Positions 20,076 through 29,141 are shown, counted from the stretch's first letter. The stretch is DNA of 64,000 nt from Neorhizobium sp. NCHU2750 (GCF_003597675.1 NZ_CP030827.1:248001-312000), one strand, 5' to 3'. Notes: generated by a model from the sequence alone, not told the origin. Numbers and translations are program-made.

Positions 20076-20561
20076 ATGTTTCCTGAGAGGAATGCATTTC
20101 GGTCGGCTGTCGGCAGCGCAATTCTTGCGCTGCTCTTCATCGCGGGTGCCGGATCTCAGCACGCGATTGCCCAGACCTTGTATGCAGTCGTACCGACATC
20201 GACGATTTTCCCTGGCGATACCATCTCCGCCGGGCAGGTAACTGAGGTCGAGGTAACCAATCCGAACCTTGCGGGTGGTTACTCCTCTGACTTGAGCCAG
20301 GTTGTCGGCAAGGTGTCGAAGCGCACGCTGGTGCCGGGCCGGACCATCCCCGTCGCCTCGCTGCGCGATCCCTTCACCGTCGAGCGCGGCAAATCCGTCC
20401 GCATCCTGTTCAATGTCGGCGGCCTGACCATCTCGGCGTCCGGCTCGTCGATGCAGGATGCCATGACCGGTGAATCCATCAAGGTGAGAAATGTCGAAAG
20501 CGGCGTCATCGTCACCGGCACGGTCAGGCCAGACGGCAATGTCGAGGTTGCGCAGAAATGA
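20076..20561 (+). CDS. flgA: FlgA P-ring assembly chaperone
   Basis: 161 residues with a Sec signal peptide (hydrophobic AILALLFIAGAG, cleavage near AIAQ). The mature part contains the SAF/FlgA fold (FPGDTISAGQVTEVEV, PGRTIPVASLRDPFTVERGKSV). Periplasmic chaperone for FlgI, the next gene, whose start overlaps by 4 bases. Confidence 0.93.
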   Translation: MFPERNAFRSAVGSAILALLFIAGAGSQHAIAQTLYAVVPTSTIFPGDTISAGQVTEVEVTNPNLAGGYSSDLSQVVGKVSKRTLVPGRTIPVASLRDPFTVERGKSVRILFNVGGLTISASGSSMQDAMTGESIKVRNVESGVIVTGTVRPDGNVEVAQK

Positions 20562-21682
20562 TTGGCAGAATTCTTACAGCAGTAATCGCGGGCCTCGTGG
20601 CGCTTCTGGCGGCTGCCCCGTCTGTTGACGCGGCGTCGAACGCGCGCATCAAGGACGTCGTCTCGCTGCAGGCGGGACGTGACAACCAGCTCATCGGTTA
20701 CGGCCTCGTGGTCGGCCTGCAGGGAACCGGCGACAGCCTGCGTTCGTCGCCATTTACCGACCAGTCCATGCGCGCCATGCTGCAGAACCTCGGCATTTCC
20801 ACCCAGGGCGGCCAATCGGCCGCCAAGAATGTCGCCGCCGTCATGGTGACCACCAACCTGCCGCCCTTCTCCAGCCCCGGCAGCCGCATCGACGTAACGG
20901 TCAGCTCGCTCGGTGACGCGACCTCCCTGCGCGGCGGTACGCTGATCATGACCTCGCTGACCGGCGCCGATGGGCAGATCTATGCCGTGGCCCAGGGTGC
21001 CGTGGTCGTATCCGGCTTCAACGCCGAAGGAGCTGCAGCATCGCTGACCGAAGGTGTCACCACCACGGGCCGCATTCCCGGCGGCGCCATCATCGAGCGC
21101 GAACTGCCGTCGCGCTTCAAGGATTCCGGTGCACTCGTATTGCAGCTGCGAAACCCTGATTTCTCGACCGCCATCCGGGTCGCCGACGCAATCAACGCCT
21201 TCGCTGCAGGCGCCTATCACATGTCGATCGCCGATGCGCGCGACAGCCAGGTCGTCGCCGTCCAGAAACCGCCGCAGGAAGACCTTGCCCGCCTGATGGC
21301 ACGCATCGAAGACCTGAACGTCCAGACCGACACGCCCGCCAAGGTCGTCATCAACGAGAGGACAGGCACGATCGTCATCGGCGCCGATGTGCGGATATCG
21401 AGAGTGGCGGTCAGCTATGGCACGCTTACGGTCCAGGTCACGGAATCGCCTCAGGTCAGCCAGCCGATGCCTTTCTCGAAGACAGGCCAGACCGTCACCG
21501 TGCCTCAGACCGATATCACTGCCGAGAAGACCGGTGGACCGGTTGCCGTTCTCGAAGGCCCGGATCTGCGGTCTCTGGTGGCAGGTCTCAACAGCATCGG
21601 GGTCAAGCCTGACGGGATCATCGCCATCCTGCAGGGCATCAAGTCTGCCGGTGCGCTACAAGCGGAGCTCGTCCTGCAATGA
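20558..21682 (+). CDS. flgI: FlgI P-ring protein
   Basis: 374 residues with a signal peptide (IAGLVALLAAAPSVDA). Family signatures are present early (RIKDVVSLQAGRDNQLIGYGLVVGL) and late (NERTGTIVIGADVRISRVAVS). Forms the periplasmic bushing of the rod. It overlaps both flgA and motE by 4 bases, so translation is coupled. Confidence 0.96.
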   Translation: MIGRILTAVIAGLVALLAAAPSVDAASNARIKDVVSLQAGRDNQLIGYGLVVGLQGTGDSLRSSPFTDQSMRAMLQNLGISTQGGQSAAKNVAAVMVTTNLPPFSSPGSRIDVTVSSLGDATSLRGGTLIMTSLTGADGQIYAVAQGAVVVSGFNAEGAAASLTEGVTTTGRIPGGAIIERELPSRFKDSGALVLQLRNPDFSTAIRVADAINAFAAGAYHMSIADARDSQVVAVQKPPQEDLARLMARIEDLNVQTDTPAKVVINERTGTIVIGADVRISRVAVSYGTLTVQVTESPQVSQPMPFSKTGQTVTVPQTDITAEKTGGPVAVLEGPDLRSLVAGLNSIGVKPDGIIAILQGIKSAGALQAELVLQ

Positions 21683-22233
21683 GTGGTCCCGATCTGATAT
21701 CCGCAAAATCGAAGCCGTGGCAGCGTTCGTCGGTGCTTCTTCCCGCACTTGCCCTGCTTGGCCTCATGGTCGCGCTTCCCTCTGCCGATGCGCAGGAACA
21801 GGTGCGTGACGCCTCAGGCCAGACCACCGAAAACGAGGTTCTTCAATATTGCAACAACATCGCCGACGCCGCGCGCGATCGTCGATACGCCTTGCAGAAA
21901 CAGGATCTCGAAAAGCTGCAATCGGACGTCAACGACCGCATCGCCGTCATGGAGAAGCGCAAGACCGAGTATGAAGACTGGCTCGCAAAGCGCAACGAGT
22001 TCATGAAGCAGGCGGAAAACGGCCTTGTCGACATGTTCAAGACGATGAAGCCCGATACCGCTGCCCCGCAGCTGGAAGCGATGCAGCCACCGCTCGCCGC
22101 AGCCATCATCATGCGGCTGCCGCCGCGTCAATCCGGTCTGATTCTGAGCGAGATGGATGCCAAGAAGGCCGCCGCCGTGGCCACCATCATCGCCAGCGCT
22201 GCGGATCCCAATACCTCGAAAGACCCGTCATGA
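21679..22233 (+). CDS. motE: MotE, MotC chaperone
   Basis: 184 residues: signal peptide (LLPALALLGLMVALPSADA), a coiled-coil from about residue 70 to 115 rich in Lys, Glu and Gln, then an MgtE-N-like module (MQPPLAAAIIMRLPPRQSGLIL). In Sinorhizobium, MotE is a periplasmic chaperone that folds and stabilises MotC. Its place between flgI and flgH agrees, and overlaps of 4 bases occur on both sides. Confidence 0.9.
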   Translation: MSGPDLISAKSKPWQRSSVLLPALALLGLMVALPSADAQEQVRDASGQTTENEVLQYCNNIADAARDRRYALQKQDLEKLQSDVNDRIAVMEKRKTEYEDWLAKRNEFMKQAENGLVDMFKTMKPDTAAPQLEAMQPPLAAAIIMRLPPRQSGLILSEMDAKKAAAVATIIASAADPNTSKDPS

Positions 22234-22946
22234 AGAAACTTGCTCCCGCAATGCTGATGTCCGCGGCGCTCCTGTCCGGCTGCCAGACGCCCCAGGCGAT
22301 CAAGGAGGTCGGCAACGTTCCTTCGATGAGCCCGATCGGCAGCGGACTGCAGTTCAGCCAGACGCCGCAGCTCGCCTCCTATCCGAAGCGGCCGCACAAC
22401 ATGAACAACGGTTACTCGCTCTGGAGCGACAGCCAGGCTGCATTGTTCAAGGACGCCCGCGCGCTCAATATCGGTGACATCCTGACGGTCACCATCAAGA
22501 TCAACGACAAGGCCGATTTCGACAACGAGACGAAGCTCGAAAAGAGCAACGACCATACGAACGCTTGGAATGCCAACGCCACCATTTTCGGCTGGAAGCC
22601 CAGCACCGACTCCACCATCGGCTTCAACGGCGAATCCAATGCGGACGGCAAGGGCTCGACCACGCGCTCCGAGCAGTTGAACCTTCTCGTCGCCGCCGTC
22701 GTGACCGGGGTTCTGGAGAACGGCAATCTGCTGATCAGCGGTTCGCAGGAAGTGCGCGTCAACCACGAGATCCGCATTCTCAACGTCGCCGGTATCGTCA
22801 GGCCGCAGGACGTCGATGCGGCGAACACGATCTCGTATGACAAGATCGCCGAGGCCCGCATTTCCTATGGCGGTCGTGGTCGTGTCACCGAAATTCAACA
22901 ACCGCCGGTCGGCCAGCAGCTCCTGGATCTGTTCTCGCCGATCTGA
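22230..22946 (+). CDS. flgH: FlgH L-ring lipoprotein
   Basis: 238 residues with a lipoprotein signal: lipobox LLSGC gives an acylated C18. Signature segments are SLWSDSQAALFKDARALNIGDILTV and the C-terminal IRPQDV-like region (VAGIVRPQDVDAANTI). Outer-membrane bushing of the rod. Confidence 0.96.
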   Translation: MKKLAPAMLMSAALLSGCQTPQAIKEVGNVPSMSPIGSGLQFSQTPQLASYPKRPHNMNNGYSLWSDSQAALFKDARALNIGDILTVTIKINDKADFDNETKLEKSNDHTNAWNANATIFGWKPSTDSTIGFNGESNADGKGSTTRSEQLNLLVAAVVTGVLENGNLLISGSQEVRVNHEIRILNVAGIVRPQDVDAANTISYDKIAEARISYGGRGRVTEIQQPPVGQQLLDLFSPI

Positions 22947-22980
22947 GCTGTCCGGGCTCTTTGCCGAGGGATGAAACAAC

Positions 22981-23487
22981 ATGGCTATCACGGCTGAGGA
23001 CGAGATCGTCCCGAAAAAGAAGAGCGCGCTTGTCCCGCTGATCGGTGCCCTGCTCGCGCTGACGGTCGTCGGCGGCGCCGGCGGCTGGTTCACCGGCAAG
23101 CTGCTGGTGCCGGCGCAAAAGCCGGCGGAAGCCGAAGCCGCCAAGCCTGCTGAGGAAGGCGCCAAGGATGCAAAGGGTGAGGCGGGCAAGCCTGCGGCCG
23201 CCCAGATCAACCTGGTCGAACTGCCCCCGGTCCTGACCAATCTCGGCTATCCGTCGCAGAACGTCATCCGCCTTCAGGCTGCGATCGTCTTCGACGGGGC
23301 GCCGGATCAGGCCATCGCCGATGCAATCAACGAGGATATTGTGAACTATCTGCGCACCGTGCCGCTGCAGCAGCTGCAGGGGCCGCGTGGATTCACATAT
23401 TTGAAGAGTGATCTCCTGGAGATTGCTGGTCTGAGGTCCAAAGGGCGTGTAACAAAGGTCCTGATTAGGACTTTTGTTGTCGAATGA
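22981..23487 (+). CDS. fliL: FliL stator-associated membrane protein
   Basis: 168 residues: short cytoplasmic N-terminus, one membrane helix (residues ~18-40), an Ala/Lys/Glu linker, and the periplasmic FliL domain (LPPVLTNL... VIRLQAAIVFDG). FliL rings surround the stator and support torque. Its end overlaps the fliP start by 4 bases. A second FliL-like gene lies at 46060. Confidence 0.93.
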   Translation: MAITAEDEIVPKKKSALVPLIGALLALTVVGGAGGWFTGKLLVPAQKPAEAEAAKPAEEGAKDAKGEAGKPAAAQINLVELPPVLTNLGYPSQNVIRLQAAIVFDGAPDQAIADAINEDIVNYLRTVPLQQLQGPRGFTYLKSDLLEIAGLRSKGRVTKVLIRTFVVE

Positions 23488-24218
23488 TTCGTCTCGCTAT
23501 TTTTGTCATTGCTCTGGCATTGGCGCCTGAACTGGCGCATGCGCAGCAATTGCAGGATCTCCTCAAGGTCCCGGTCGATGGCTCGGCTGCGGCCTGGATC
23601 GTTCGCACCTTCGGGCTGCTGACCGTCCTTTCGGTTGCGCCTGGCATCCTGATCATGGTGACGAGCTTCCCGCGCTTCATCATCGCTTTCTCGATCCTGC
23701 GAACCGGGATGGGCCTGTCCACCACGCCGTCCAACATGATCCTGACCAGCATGGCGATGTTCATGACCTTCTATGTCATGTCACCGACGCTTGATCAGTC
23801 CTGGCAGAACGGCATTCAGCCCATGTTGAACAACCAGCTGAGCGAGGCGGAGGCGATAGATCGCACGGCCGAGCCCTTCCGCACGTTCATGATGGCCAAT
23901 ACCCGTCCGAAGGACCTGGCGCTCTTCGTCGATATCGCCACGGAGCGCAAGCAGCAGACGGAAGAGAACGGCAAGCCTTATTACCGCGTCCTGATCCCGG
24001 CATTCATGCTGTCGGAAATCCGTCGCGGTTTCGAAATCGGCTTCCTTATCGTGCTTCCCTTCCTTGTCATCGACATGGTTGTGGCGACCATCACCATGGC
24101 CATGGGTATGATGATGTTGCCGCCGACCTCGATCTCGCTGCCCTTCAAGATATTGTTCTTCGTTCTGATCGACGGCTGGAACCTGCTTGTAGGCTCGCTG
24201 GTGCGATCCTTCTCTTAA
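23484..24218 (+). CDS. fliP: FliP flagellar export gate protein
   Basis: 244 residues; signal-like N-terminus, then the FliP signatures SVAPGILIMVTSFPRFIIAFSILR and the late segment FLIVLPFLVIDMVVATITMAMGMMMLPP. Forms the export gate core with FliQ (58907) and FliR (43882). Last gene of the rightward operon; a terminator follows. Confidence 0.96.
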   Translation: MIRLAIFVIALALAPELAHAQQLQDLLKVPVDGSAAAWIVRTFGLLTVLSVAPGILIMVTSFPRFIIAFSILRTGMGLSTTPSNMILTSMAMFMTFYVMSPTLDQSWQNGIQPMLNNQLSEAEAIDRTAEPFRTFMMANTRPKDLALFVDIATERKQQTEENGKPYYRVLIPAFMLSEIRRGFEIGFLIVLPFLVIDMVVATITMAMGMMMLPPTSISLPFKILFFVLIDGWNLLVGSLVRSFS

Positions 24219-24253
24219 GGGGTAGATCCACAAATTCCGCGATTTTTGGAAAG

Positions 24254-24290
24254 GGGAGGGACGGAAAGCTTCGTCTCTCCCTTTCTCGTT
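24254..24290 (+). terminator. Terminator after fliP
   Basis: 10-bp stem GGGAGGGACG (24254-24263) / CGTCTCTCCC (24272-24281) with one G-T wobble, 8-base loop, then TTTCTCGTT. It is 36 bases past the fliP stop. Confidence 0.8.
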
Positions 24291-24748
24291 CCATATCGGT
24301 AGGAATCCCGGATGTGTGGCAAGGATCAGGGCCGAGGCTGGCCCACATGGCAGGCGCCGGTTTGATCGCAGCCACAGCCGTTTGCGGGCGGGAGCGTCGC
24401 TGCTGGCGTGCCGGCTCGCGGACCAGCATTTGACGCTGTCGCTTTGGAACGACCCGCCCCCGGTTCGCCCTTGAAGTATTCCTGGACTGGACGTGAATGC
24501 CTGATGATGCGTTGACGTACCGGCTCTCTCTTGGCCGATGCCGGCCGTGTCGGCGGCTTTCCCTCTGAACGAACGTCCGATGAGTTCGGCGGCACGAGGC
24601 CGAGCCTCACGGACACAGAATATGTCGGGCGCGGCGCCACTGCCGGTTTACGCTGCCTTCAAACAGATTTGCCGCGCATGGCGCGGCAAATGGGATCTGA
24701 AATGTTCGCTCTGGCTTTTCGCCGGCAGTATGATGCCGGCGGAAGGGT
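24291..24748. other. Gene-poor stretch between fliP and the 154-residue gene
   Basis: About 460 bases without a gene I can support. Overlapping frames on both strands are Arg/Pro-rich and look like GC-rich noise. The one notable element is a perfect hairpin at 24667-24691. The region may be decayed coding DNA; I recognise no protein remnant. Confidence 0.4.
24667..24691 (-). terminator. Hairpin downstream of the 154-residue gene
   Basis: Perfect 11-bp stem ATTTGCCGCGC / GCGCGGCAAAT with a 3-base loop, 58 bases beyond the stop of the leftward gene at 24749. It is probably its terminator, though the T-tract is weak. Confidence 0.5.
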
Positions 24749-25213
24749 TCAGTGCGTATGTGCCAAAGCGCTGAGTTCGAGCGCTGCCTTGGCCTTGGTA
24801 TTGTGGAAGGTCACCTTCTTGAGGCTGTCGGCCAGCATAGACGTGTTCTCGCTCGGGTCCGACGAAGGGTTCTGGAAGTTGATGTAGTTGATCGAGATGC
24901 TTGCCGTGTCGCGCTCGAGCTTCAGGCGGCCGTAGACCGTGATACCCGGCGGGCTTATCTCGAGGTCGAGCGTGATCGACGGATAGCTGTCCCAGTCGAG
25001 CTCGTAGTCGCCTCCGACGCCGAATCGGACCGTGCCCGGATGGAAATAAAGTTCTGCGGCGGACTCCACCAGATCGGCAATGCTGCCGTGATATTCGAAA
25101 TGCAGCAGCGAGATCAGGTCGGCCGCGTCGAGCAGCCTAAGCTCGGCCGCCAGCGGGCCGATGGCCTTGGCAAGGATCTCTTCGCGTTCGATAGAGTAAG
25201 GGCATGTTTTCAT
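24749..25213 (-). CDS. Unrecognised 154-residue protein
   Basis: I do not recognise this protein. It has no signal peptide, membrane helix or cysteine cluster. The N-terminal third is helical (ILAKAIGPLAAELRLLDAADLISLLHFEYHG), the middle is beta-like and acidic (VGGDYELDWDSYPSITLDLEISPPGITVYGRL), and the end is helical. Normal codon use and absence of stops over a folded-looking sequence support a real gene. It follows the GT41 gene on the same strand after 365 bases, beside the flagellins, and may be part of the motility regulon. Confidence 0.7.
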   Translation of the reverse strand: MKTCPYSIEREEILAKAIGPLAAELRLLDAADLISLLHFEYHGSIADLVESAAELYFHPGTVRFGVGGDYELDWDSYPSITLDLEISPPGITVYGRLKLERDTASISINYINFQNPSSDPSENTSMLADSLKKVTFHNTKAKAALELSALAHTH

Positions 25214-25578
25214 GTTGAGCCGTCTAGCCAGTTTTATGGTTAACGTTATGTTGGGCTTCCCGAAGTTGTGTCCGCATCGGGAAATCGCTCAATTATTACG
25301 ATAGTTGTCGAGACTTGCGCAGGAATGGATTGTTGAAATTAAAGAGAAATTTCGAAAAATCCATAACTCTGGCGTAAGGATGCAGACCGCACCGGCCTGA
25401 CGCCGCCCGTCTCGACTGCCTGGTTTGCCGACGCAGGTTCACCGCGTTTCGGCAAAAGATACTCCCTTGCCCGGCAAAGTGCTGCCGGGACAAAAAGGGG
25501 GTGAAAAGCATCATGCTTGGAAGTGGAGAGGCCCAGAAGTCACTCTGCCTCGACTATGTTCACGGATGTCCCGACCTG
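25214..25578 (-). other. Intergenic region with hairpin, GT41 gene to 154-residue gene
   Basis: 365 bases, no supported gene. AT-rich patch at about 25290-25370 suits a promoter for the leftward 154-residue gene. A 7-bp perfect hairpin CCCGGCA/TGCCGGG (25470-25489) lies beyond the GT41 stop and may end that transcript; a T-tract lies on its upstream side in the leftward direction, so terminator function is uncertain. Confidence 0.4.
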
Positions 25579-27543
25579 TCAGTCGGCTTTTTCCATGAAT
25601 GGCTCGGTGCGCGGCGGAAGTGCCGCTATGTCGAAATGATCCGGTTTCAGGCCCTGCTTGGCGCGATCCACCATCGTCACGTAGGCGGCCTCGATATGCC
25701 GGCAGAAGCGCTCGGCATCGAAGAGGGGGCTGCGCAGCCTGTTGTCTTCCAGACGCTTGCGCAGCGGCTTCAGCATCTCGGGATTATTGCCGAATTCGAT
25801 AGCCCGGCGCAGATAGTCCTGCTCGTCCTCGGCGATCATGTCCGGCAGGTCGATGGCATTCAGCAGGCTCTCACTGACCCGCGACGCGAAATTCGTGCCC
25901 TTGTAGGTGAGCACCGGCAGACCGGCCCACAGCTGTTCTGACGTCGTCGTGTGGCCATTGACGGGGAAGGTGTCGAGGCCGAGATCTGCAAGCGGAATAC
26001 GGTTCAGGTGGTGCTCGAAATGCAGCTTGTTCATGAACAGGATGCGCTTGGCCGGAACGCCATTGGCGAGCAGCTTCTTCTGGATGTTGATGCGGCCGTC
26101 GCTGTTGTTGGTCAGGATCCAGATGACGCTGTTGGGCGTAGCCTTCAGGATGTCGGACCAGACGTCCATCATCCTCGGCGTGATCTTGCGGTTCGCGTTG
26201 AACGACGCGTAGATGAAGGCGTCTTCCGGCAGCCCGACTTCCTTGCGGGTCATGGCCTGAGCAAGCGGCCTGTTGACAGGGTCGTTCGGCTGGTAGGTTT
26301 CCGGCAGCCTGCAGAATTTCTCGTAATAATGCGGCTTCGAACTGTCCGGCAGGACATATTTGTCGCCGACGACATAGTCGAGATCGACATTGACGGTGGA
26401 ACCCGGAAAGCCGAGCCAGCCCACCTGGATCGGAGCGGGCTGCATGTTGAAGATGTTGGTTCGGTTGCCGGTCGTATGGCCCTTCAGATCCACCAGGATG
26501 TCGATGCCGCGGGCCCGGATTTCATTGACGAACTGCTGGTCGTCCATGTCTCTGACCGTGACCACGGTGCCCCATTGACTGCGATCCGCCACGTTGGCCC
26601 GCAGCAGCTTCTCTTCCGTATGGCAGAACAGCGTGATCTCGAATCGATCGCGGTCATGCAGCTCGAAGATCCGGCGGATCAGCTTCATAGTCGCGTGCTG
26701 GTCGAAAAGGTCGGAAGAAACATAGCCGATGCGGATCTTGTCCGACCACCTGTGCCGCATCTGGTGACGGATCGCGGTCATCTGCGGCGAGAATGTCGGC
26801 GTATTGCTTCGCGCCATCTGGTTCAGATGTTCGTCACCGGTCCAGTGCAGGTTGAAGAACGTGCCATCCCACCTGAGGAATTCGGTATCCCCGGCCGCCA
26901 CGGCAGCATCGATGATCGGCTGATGACGCTCCTGCGCATCGAACTTGCTGTGTTCCCGGCTGAACGTGAGATACATCAGACGGATGGAATTGTTGTTCGG
27001 CAGTCGGCTGAGCAACACGCGCGCCGTCTCGATATCGGAAGGATCGAAAATATCCCAGGTATAGAGCGAGATGCGCGCGCCGAGCCGCATATGCTCCAGC
27101 TCATTGCTCCTCATCAACACCGTCTTGAACACACGGGCGAGGCGAGCCTGATTCCGGTCCATGAGAAGCGACGCGACGATATAGGCAAGCGCCGGATCGC
27201 GTGTGATCTTGGGCAGGATGCGGTTTGCCAGCGCCAGCGCCTTTTCCTTCTCGCCGATCTCGAAATAGATCCGGATGCTGTCGATCAGGTTGTCGTCGGC
27301 ATGCTGGCCGCCAAGCTCGGAGGCAAGCAGGTAGGATTGGGCGGCTTCCGCCTTGTGGCCCAGCTGTTGAAGTGTGCGGGCGAGCAGCATGTAGGTGCGG
27401 GCGTCCTTCTGGACGTCGAGAAGCCGGTTAATGGTCGCAAGCGAAGTCGTATAGTTGCCGTTGCGAAACTGTTGGGACGCGGCCTTGTAGCTGATCTCGG
27501 TCAACATCTGCTCCGTTAATGCTGCAACAGCCTCTGGCGACAT
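25579..27543 (-). CDS. TPR-GT41 (OGT/SPINDLY-like) glycosyltransferase, candidate flagellin modifier
   Basis: 654 residues. Residues ~15-170 form TPR-like helix pairs (FRNGNYTTSLATINRLL, LGHKAEAAQSYLLASELGG). From about 265 comes a GT41 catalytic region: IRIGYVSSDLFDQHA, VDLKGHTTGNRTNIF, APIQVGWLGFPGSTV, FNANRKITPRMMDVWSDIL, DTFPVNGHTTTSEQLWAGLPVLT. These are the conserved OGT/SPY blocks that bind UDP-sugar and transfer it to protein Ser/Thr. The gene is divergent from the flagellin array. In Caulobacter a TPR glycosyltransferase (FlmG) modifies flagellins, so flagellin is the likely substrate (inference). No signal peptide, so it is cytoplasmic. Confidence 0.82.
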   Translation of the reverse strand: MSPEAVAALTEQMLTEISYKAASQQFRNGNYTTSLATINRLLDVQKDARTYMLLARTLQQLGHKAEAAQSYLLASELGGQHADDNLIDSIRIYFEIGEKEKALALANRILPKITRDPALAYIVASLLMDRNQARLARVFKTVLMRSNELEHMRLGARISLYTWDIFDPSDIETARVLLSRLPNNNSIRLMYLTFSREHSKFDAQERHQPIIDAAVAAGDTEFLRWDGTFFNLHWTGDEHLNQMARSNTPTFSPQMTAIRHQMRHRWSDKIRIGYVSSDLFDQHATMKLIRRIFELHDRDRFEITLFCHTEEKLLRANVADRSQWGTVVTVRDMDDQQFVNEIRARGIDILVDLKGHTTGNRTNIFNMQPAPIQVGWLGFPGSTVNVDLDYVVGDKYVLPDSSKPHYYEKFCRLPETYQPNDPVNRPLAQAMTRKEVGLPEDAFIYASFNANRKITPRMMDVWSDILKATPNSVIWILTNNSDGRINIQKKLLANGVPAKRILFMNKLHFEHHLNRIPLADLGLDTFPVNGHTTTSEQLWAGLPVLTYKGTNFASRVSESLLNAIDLPDMIAEDEQDYLRRAIEFGNNPEMLKPLRKRLEDNRLRSPLFDAERFCRHIEAAYVTMVDRAKQGLKPDHFDIAALPPRTEPFMEKAD

Positions 27544-27898
27544 GCGGCAACGCGCTGTCGGAAGGCCATGCGGAAATTCAGTCCGTATTTGCTACCCGGC
27601 GAAGCTTGCTTGAAACCGGTGCCTCGGAGAATGCCGCCCTGAAGCCGACCAGACGGGGCTTTGGCAAATTTTTCGCGCCGGCGCGTTCGTTAAACCCTTT
27701 GTTAACTATGCTTTGCATCCCGCTGCTTCGCGGCCCCGAAATTAAGAATGTGGCAAGGCCTTGGGGTCTAATTTTTCCCTGCGACGGGTTGGTGTCCTTA
27801 AAGAAAAACGGAACCGAGTGGCATGATGTCGGACCGTCGCAGCCGCATAAAAACCGGCATGTCCTCACCGTTTGTTTTCAGTCTTTAGGGGACGCATC
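27544..27898. promoter_or_regulatory. Divergent promoter region GT41 gene / flaA
   Basis: 355 bases. The flaA-proximal half has GTTAAC-type AT-rich blocks around 27690-27780. The leader near 27854-27864 carries the flagellin leader core (CCGGCATGTCC). Long overlapping frames through here are not protein-like. Confidence 0.5.
27854..27864 (+). promoter_or_regulatory. Flagellin leader element, flaA copy
   Basis: CCGGCATGTCC, 35 bases before the flaA ATG. Same core as before the three other flagellin genes, but without a clear upstream CCGG arm at the same spacing. A 21-codon frame (ATGATGTCG..., 27823 onward) runs through it and stops with the TAG that overlaps the Shine-Dalgarno AGGGGA. Confidence 0.5.
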
Positions 27899-28777
27899 AT
27901 GACTAGCGTAAACTTCAATGCCGGCGCAACCGCCGCACTTCAGACCCTCCGTAACATCAACGACAGCCTGGACAAGACGCAGAACGCTGTCTCGACCGGC
28001 CAGAAGGTTTCTTCGGCTTCTGACGGCGTAGCCTACTGGTCCATCGCCACGACGATGAAGTCGGACAACAAGGCCCTCGGCGCCGCTTCGGATGCCCTGG
28101 CCGTTGGTTCGGCCAAGGTCGACACTGCTTACTCCGCAGTCGACAGCGCCATCGACGTCGTCAACGAAATCAAGGCCAAGCTGGTTACCGCTTCGGAAAG
28201 CTCTTCCGACAAGGACCAGATCCAGCTCGAAATCACCAACCTCCAGGACCAGCTCTCGTCGATCGGCCAGGCTGCATCCTTCAACGGTGAAAACTGGGTT
28301 GTTGCCGGCAGCCAGACGCAGGGTACCGTTGTTGACGGCTTCATCCGCAACTCTTCGGGCGGCGTCCAGATCACCACGGCGACCTACGACATCTCGACCT
28401 ACGCCATGTTCGATTCGATCCAGGCCAACGGTGCTGGCACGGGCGGCATTCTCGGTGCTGTCATGACCATCGCTCTGACCTCGACCATGACCCAGGGCCA
28501 GATCGACGACTACATGGATACGGTCGAAACGGCTCTGTCGAGCCTGACCGACTCCGGCGCTGCTCTCGGTGCCATGACCACCCGCATCAACCTTCAGAGC
28601 GATTACGCATCGAGCCTTTCGGATGCTATCGACTCGGGCGTCAGCGGCCTCGTAGATGCCGACATGGAAGAAGAATCGGCCAAGCTATCGGCGCTCCAGA
28701 CGCAGCAGTCTCTAGCCATCCAGTCGCTGTCGATCGCCAACTCCTCTTCTCAGAACGTTCTGCGTCTCTTCCAGTAA
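27899..28777 (+). CDS. flaA: Flagellin FlaA
   Basis: 292 residues from the ATG at 27899, preceded by TTAGGGGACG. Start MTSVNFNAGATAALQTLRNIN. Conserved N-terminal coiled-coil (VSTGQKVSSASDGVAYWSIATTMKSDNKAL) and C-terminal coiled-coil (DADMEEESAKLSALQTQQSLAIQSLSIANSS) flank a short variable centre (about 125-195). First flagellin of the array; in related species FlaA is the principal subunit needed for filament assembly. It ends at a strong terminator. Confidence 0.95.
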   Translation: MTSVNFNAGATAALQTLRNINDSLDKTQNAVSTGQKVSSASDGVAYWSIATTMKSDNKALGAASDALAVGSAKVDTAYSAVDSAIDVVNEIKAKLVTASESSSDKDQIQLEITNLQDQLSSIGQAASFNGENWVVAGSQTQGTVVDGFIRNSSGGVQITTATYDISTYAMFDSIQANGAGTGGILGAVMTIALTSTMTQGQIDDYMDTVETALSSLTDSGAALGAMTTRINLQSDYASSLSDAIDSGVSGLVDADMEEESAKLSALQTQQSLAIQSLSIANSSSQNVLRLFQ

Positions 28778-28807
28778 GAGTTCGCCGAAACCTTCAGATG
28801 ACAGAAG

Positions 28808-28833
28808 GGCCGCGCCGCAAGGCGCGGCCTTTT
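28808..28833 (+). terminator. Terminator after flaA
   Basis: 9-bp GC stem GGCCGCGCC/GGCGCGGCC with GCAA tetraloop, then TTTT. Located 31 bases after the flaA stop. Confidence 0.9.
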
Positions 28834-29141
28834 CTGCATTTCGAGTTTCCCTTCTTCGCCGGTATCGGCGCTGCGCAGGGCGCGATGCATGGGCCGTATT
28901 TCAGCCCTTTTGAATGCATTAACGGAAGGTAAACATTCACATTTAATATTAACAGGAAGTAAATGATTACGTTATGAAAATTATCTTCGCACGTTTGCTA
29001 ATCGTTAACCTTAACGGTGTCTAATCAGCTCATCAAAACGACGGGCCGAGATTAACGGTTTCCGGCAAGCATGAAGCTGACTGTCGTTCCCGGCGCAATC
29101 CGGAATGTCCCTTCCATCATAGTGCCAAAGGGGCGACTTTT
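28834..29141 (+). promoter_or_regulatory. flaB promoter and leader
   Basis: About 308 bases. A very AT-rich block (28915-29030, with GTTAACCTTAACGG) probably carries the promoter. The leader from 29062 onward is almost gap-free alignable with the leader of the third flagellin. Confidence 0.55.
29090..29110 (+). promoter_or_regulatory. Flagellin leader element, flaB copy
   Basis: CCGG (29090-29093), 6 bases, CCGGAATGTCC (29100-29110), 32 bases before the flaB ATG. The CCGG pair can form a short hairpin. A 24-codon frame starts at the ATG at 29071 and ends at a TGA overlapping the flaB ATGA. Confidence 0.55.

Noticed and set aside
24326..24640. Possible small leftward gene (104 codons) between fliP and the 154-residue gene.
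   Set aside because: Composition (Pro/Arg/Ala/Gly) looks like random GC-rich frame; no ribosome site or family seen. Could be decayed coding DNA, but not supportable.
25951..27519. 522-codon rightward ORF opposite the GT41 gene.
   Set aside because: Antisense shadow; the leftward frame has clear GT41 motifs, this one has none.
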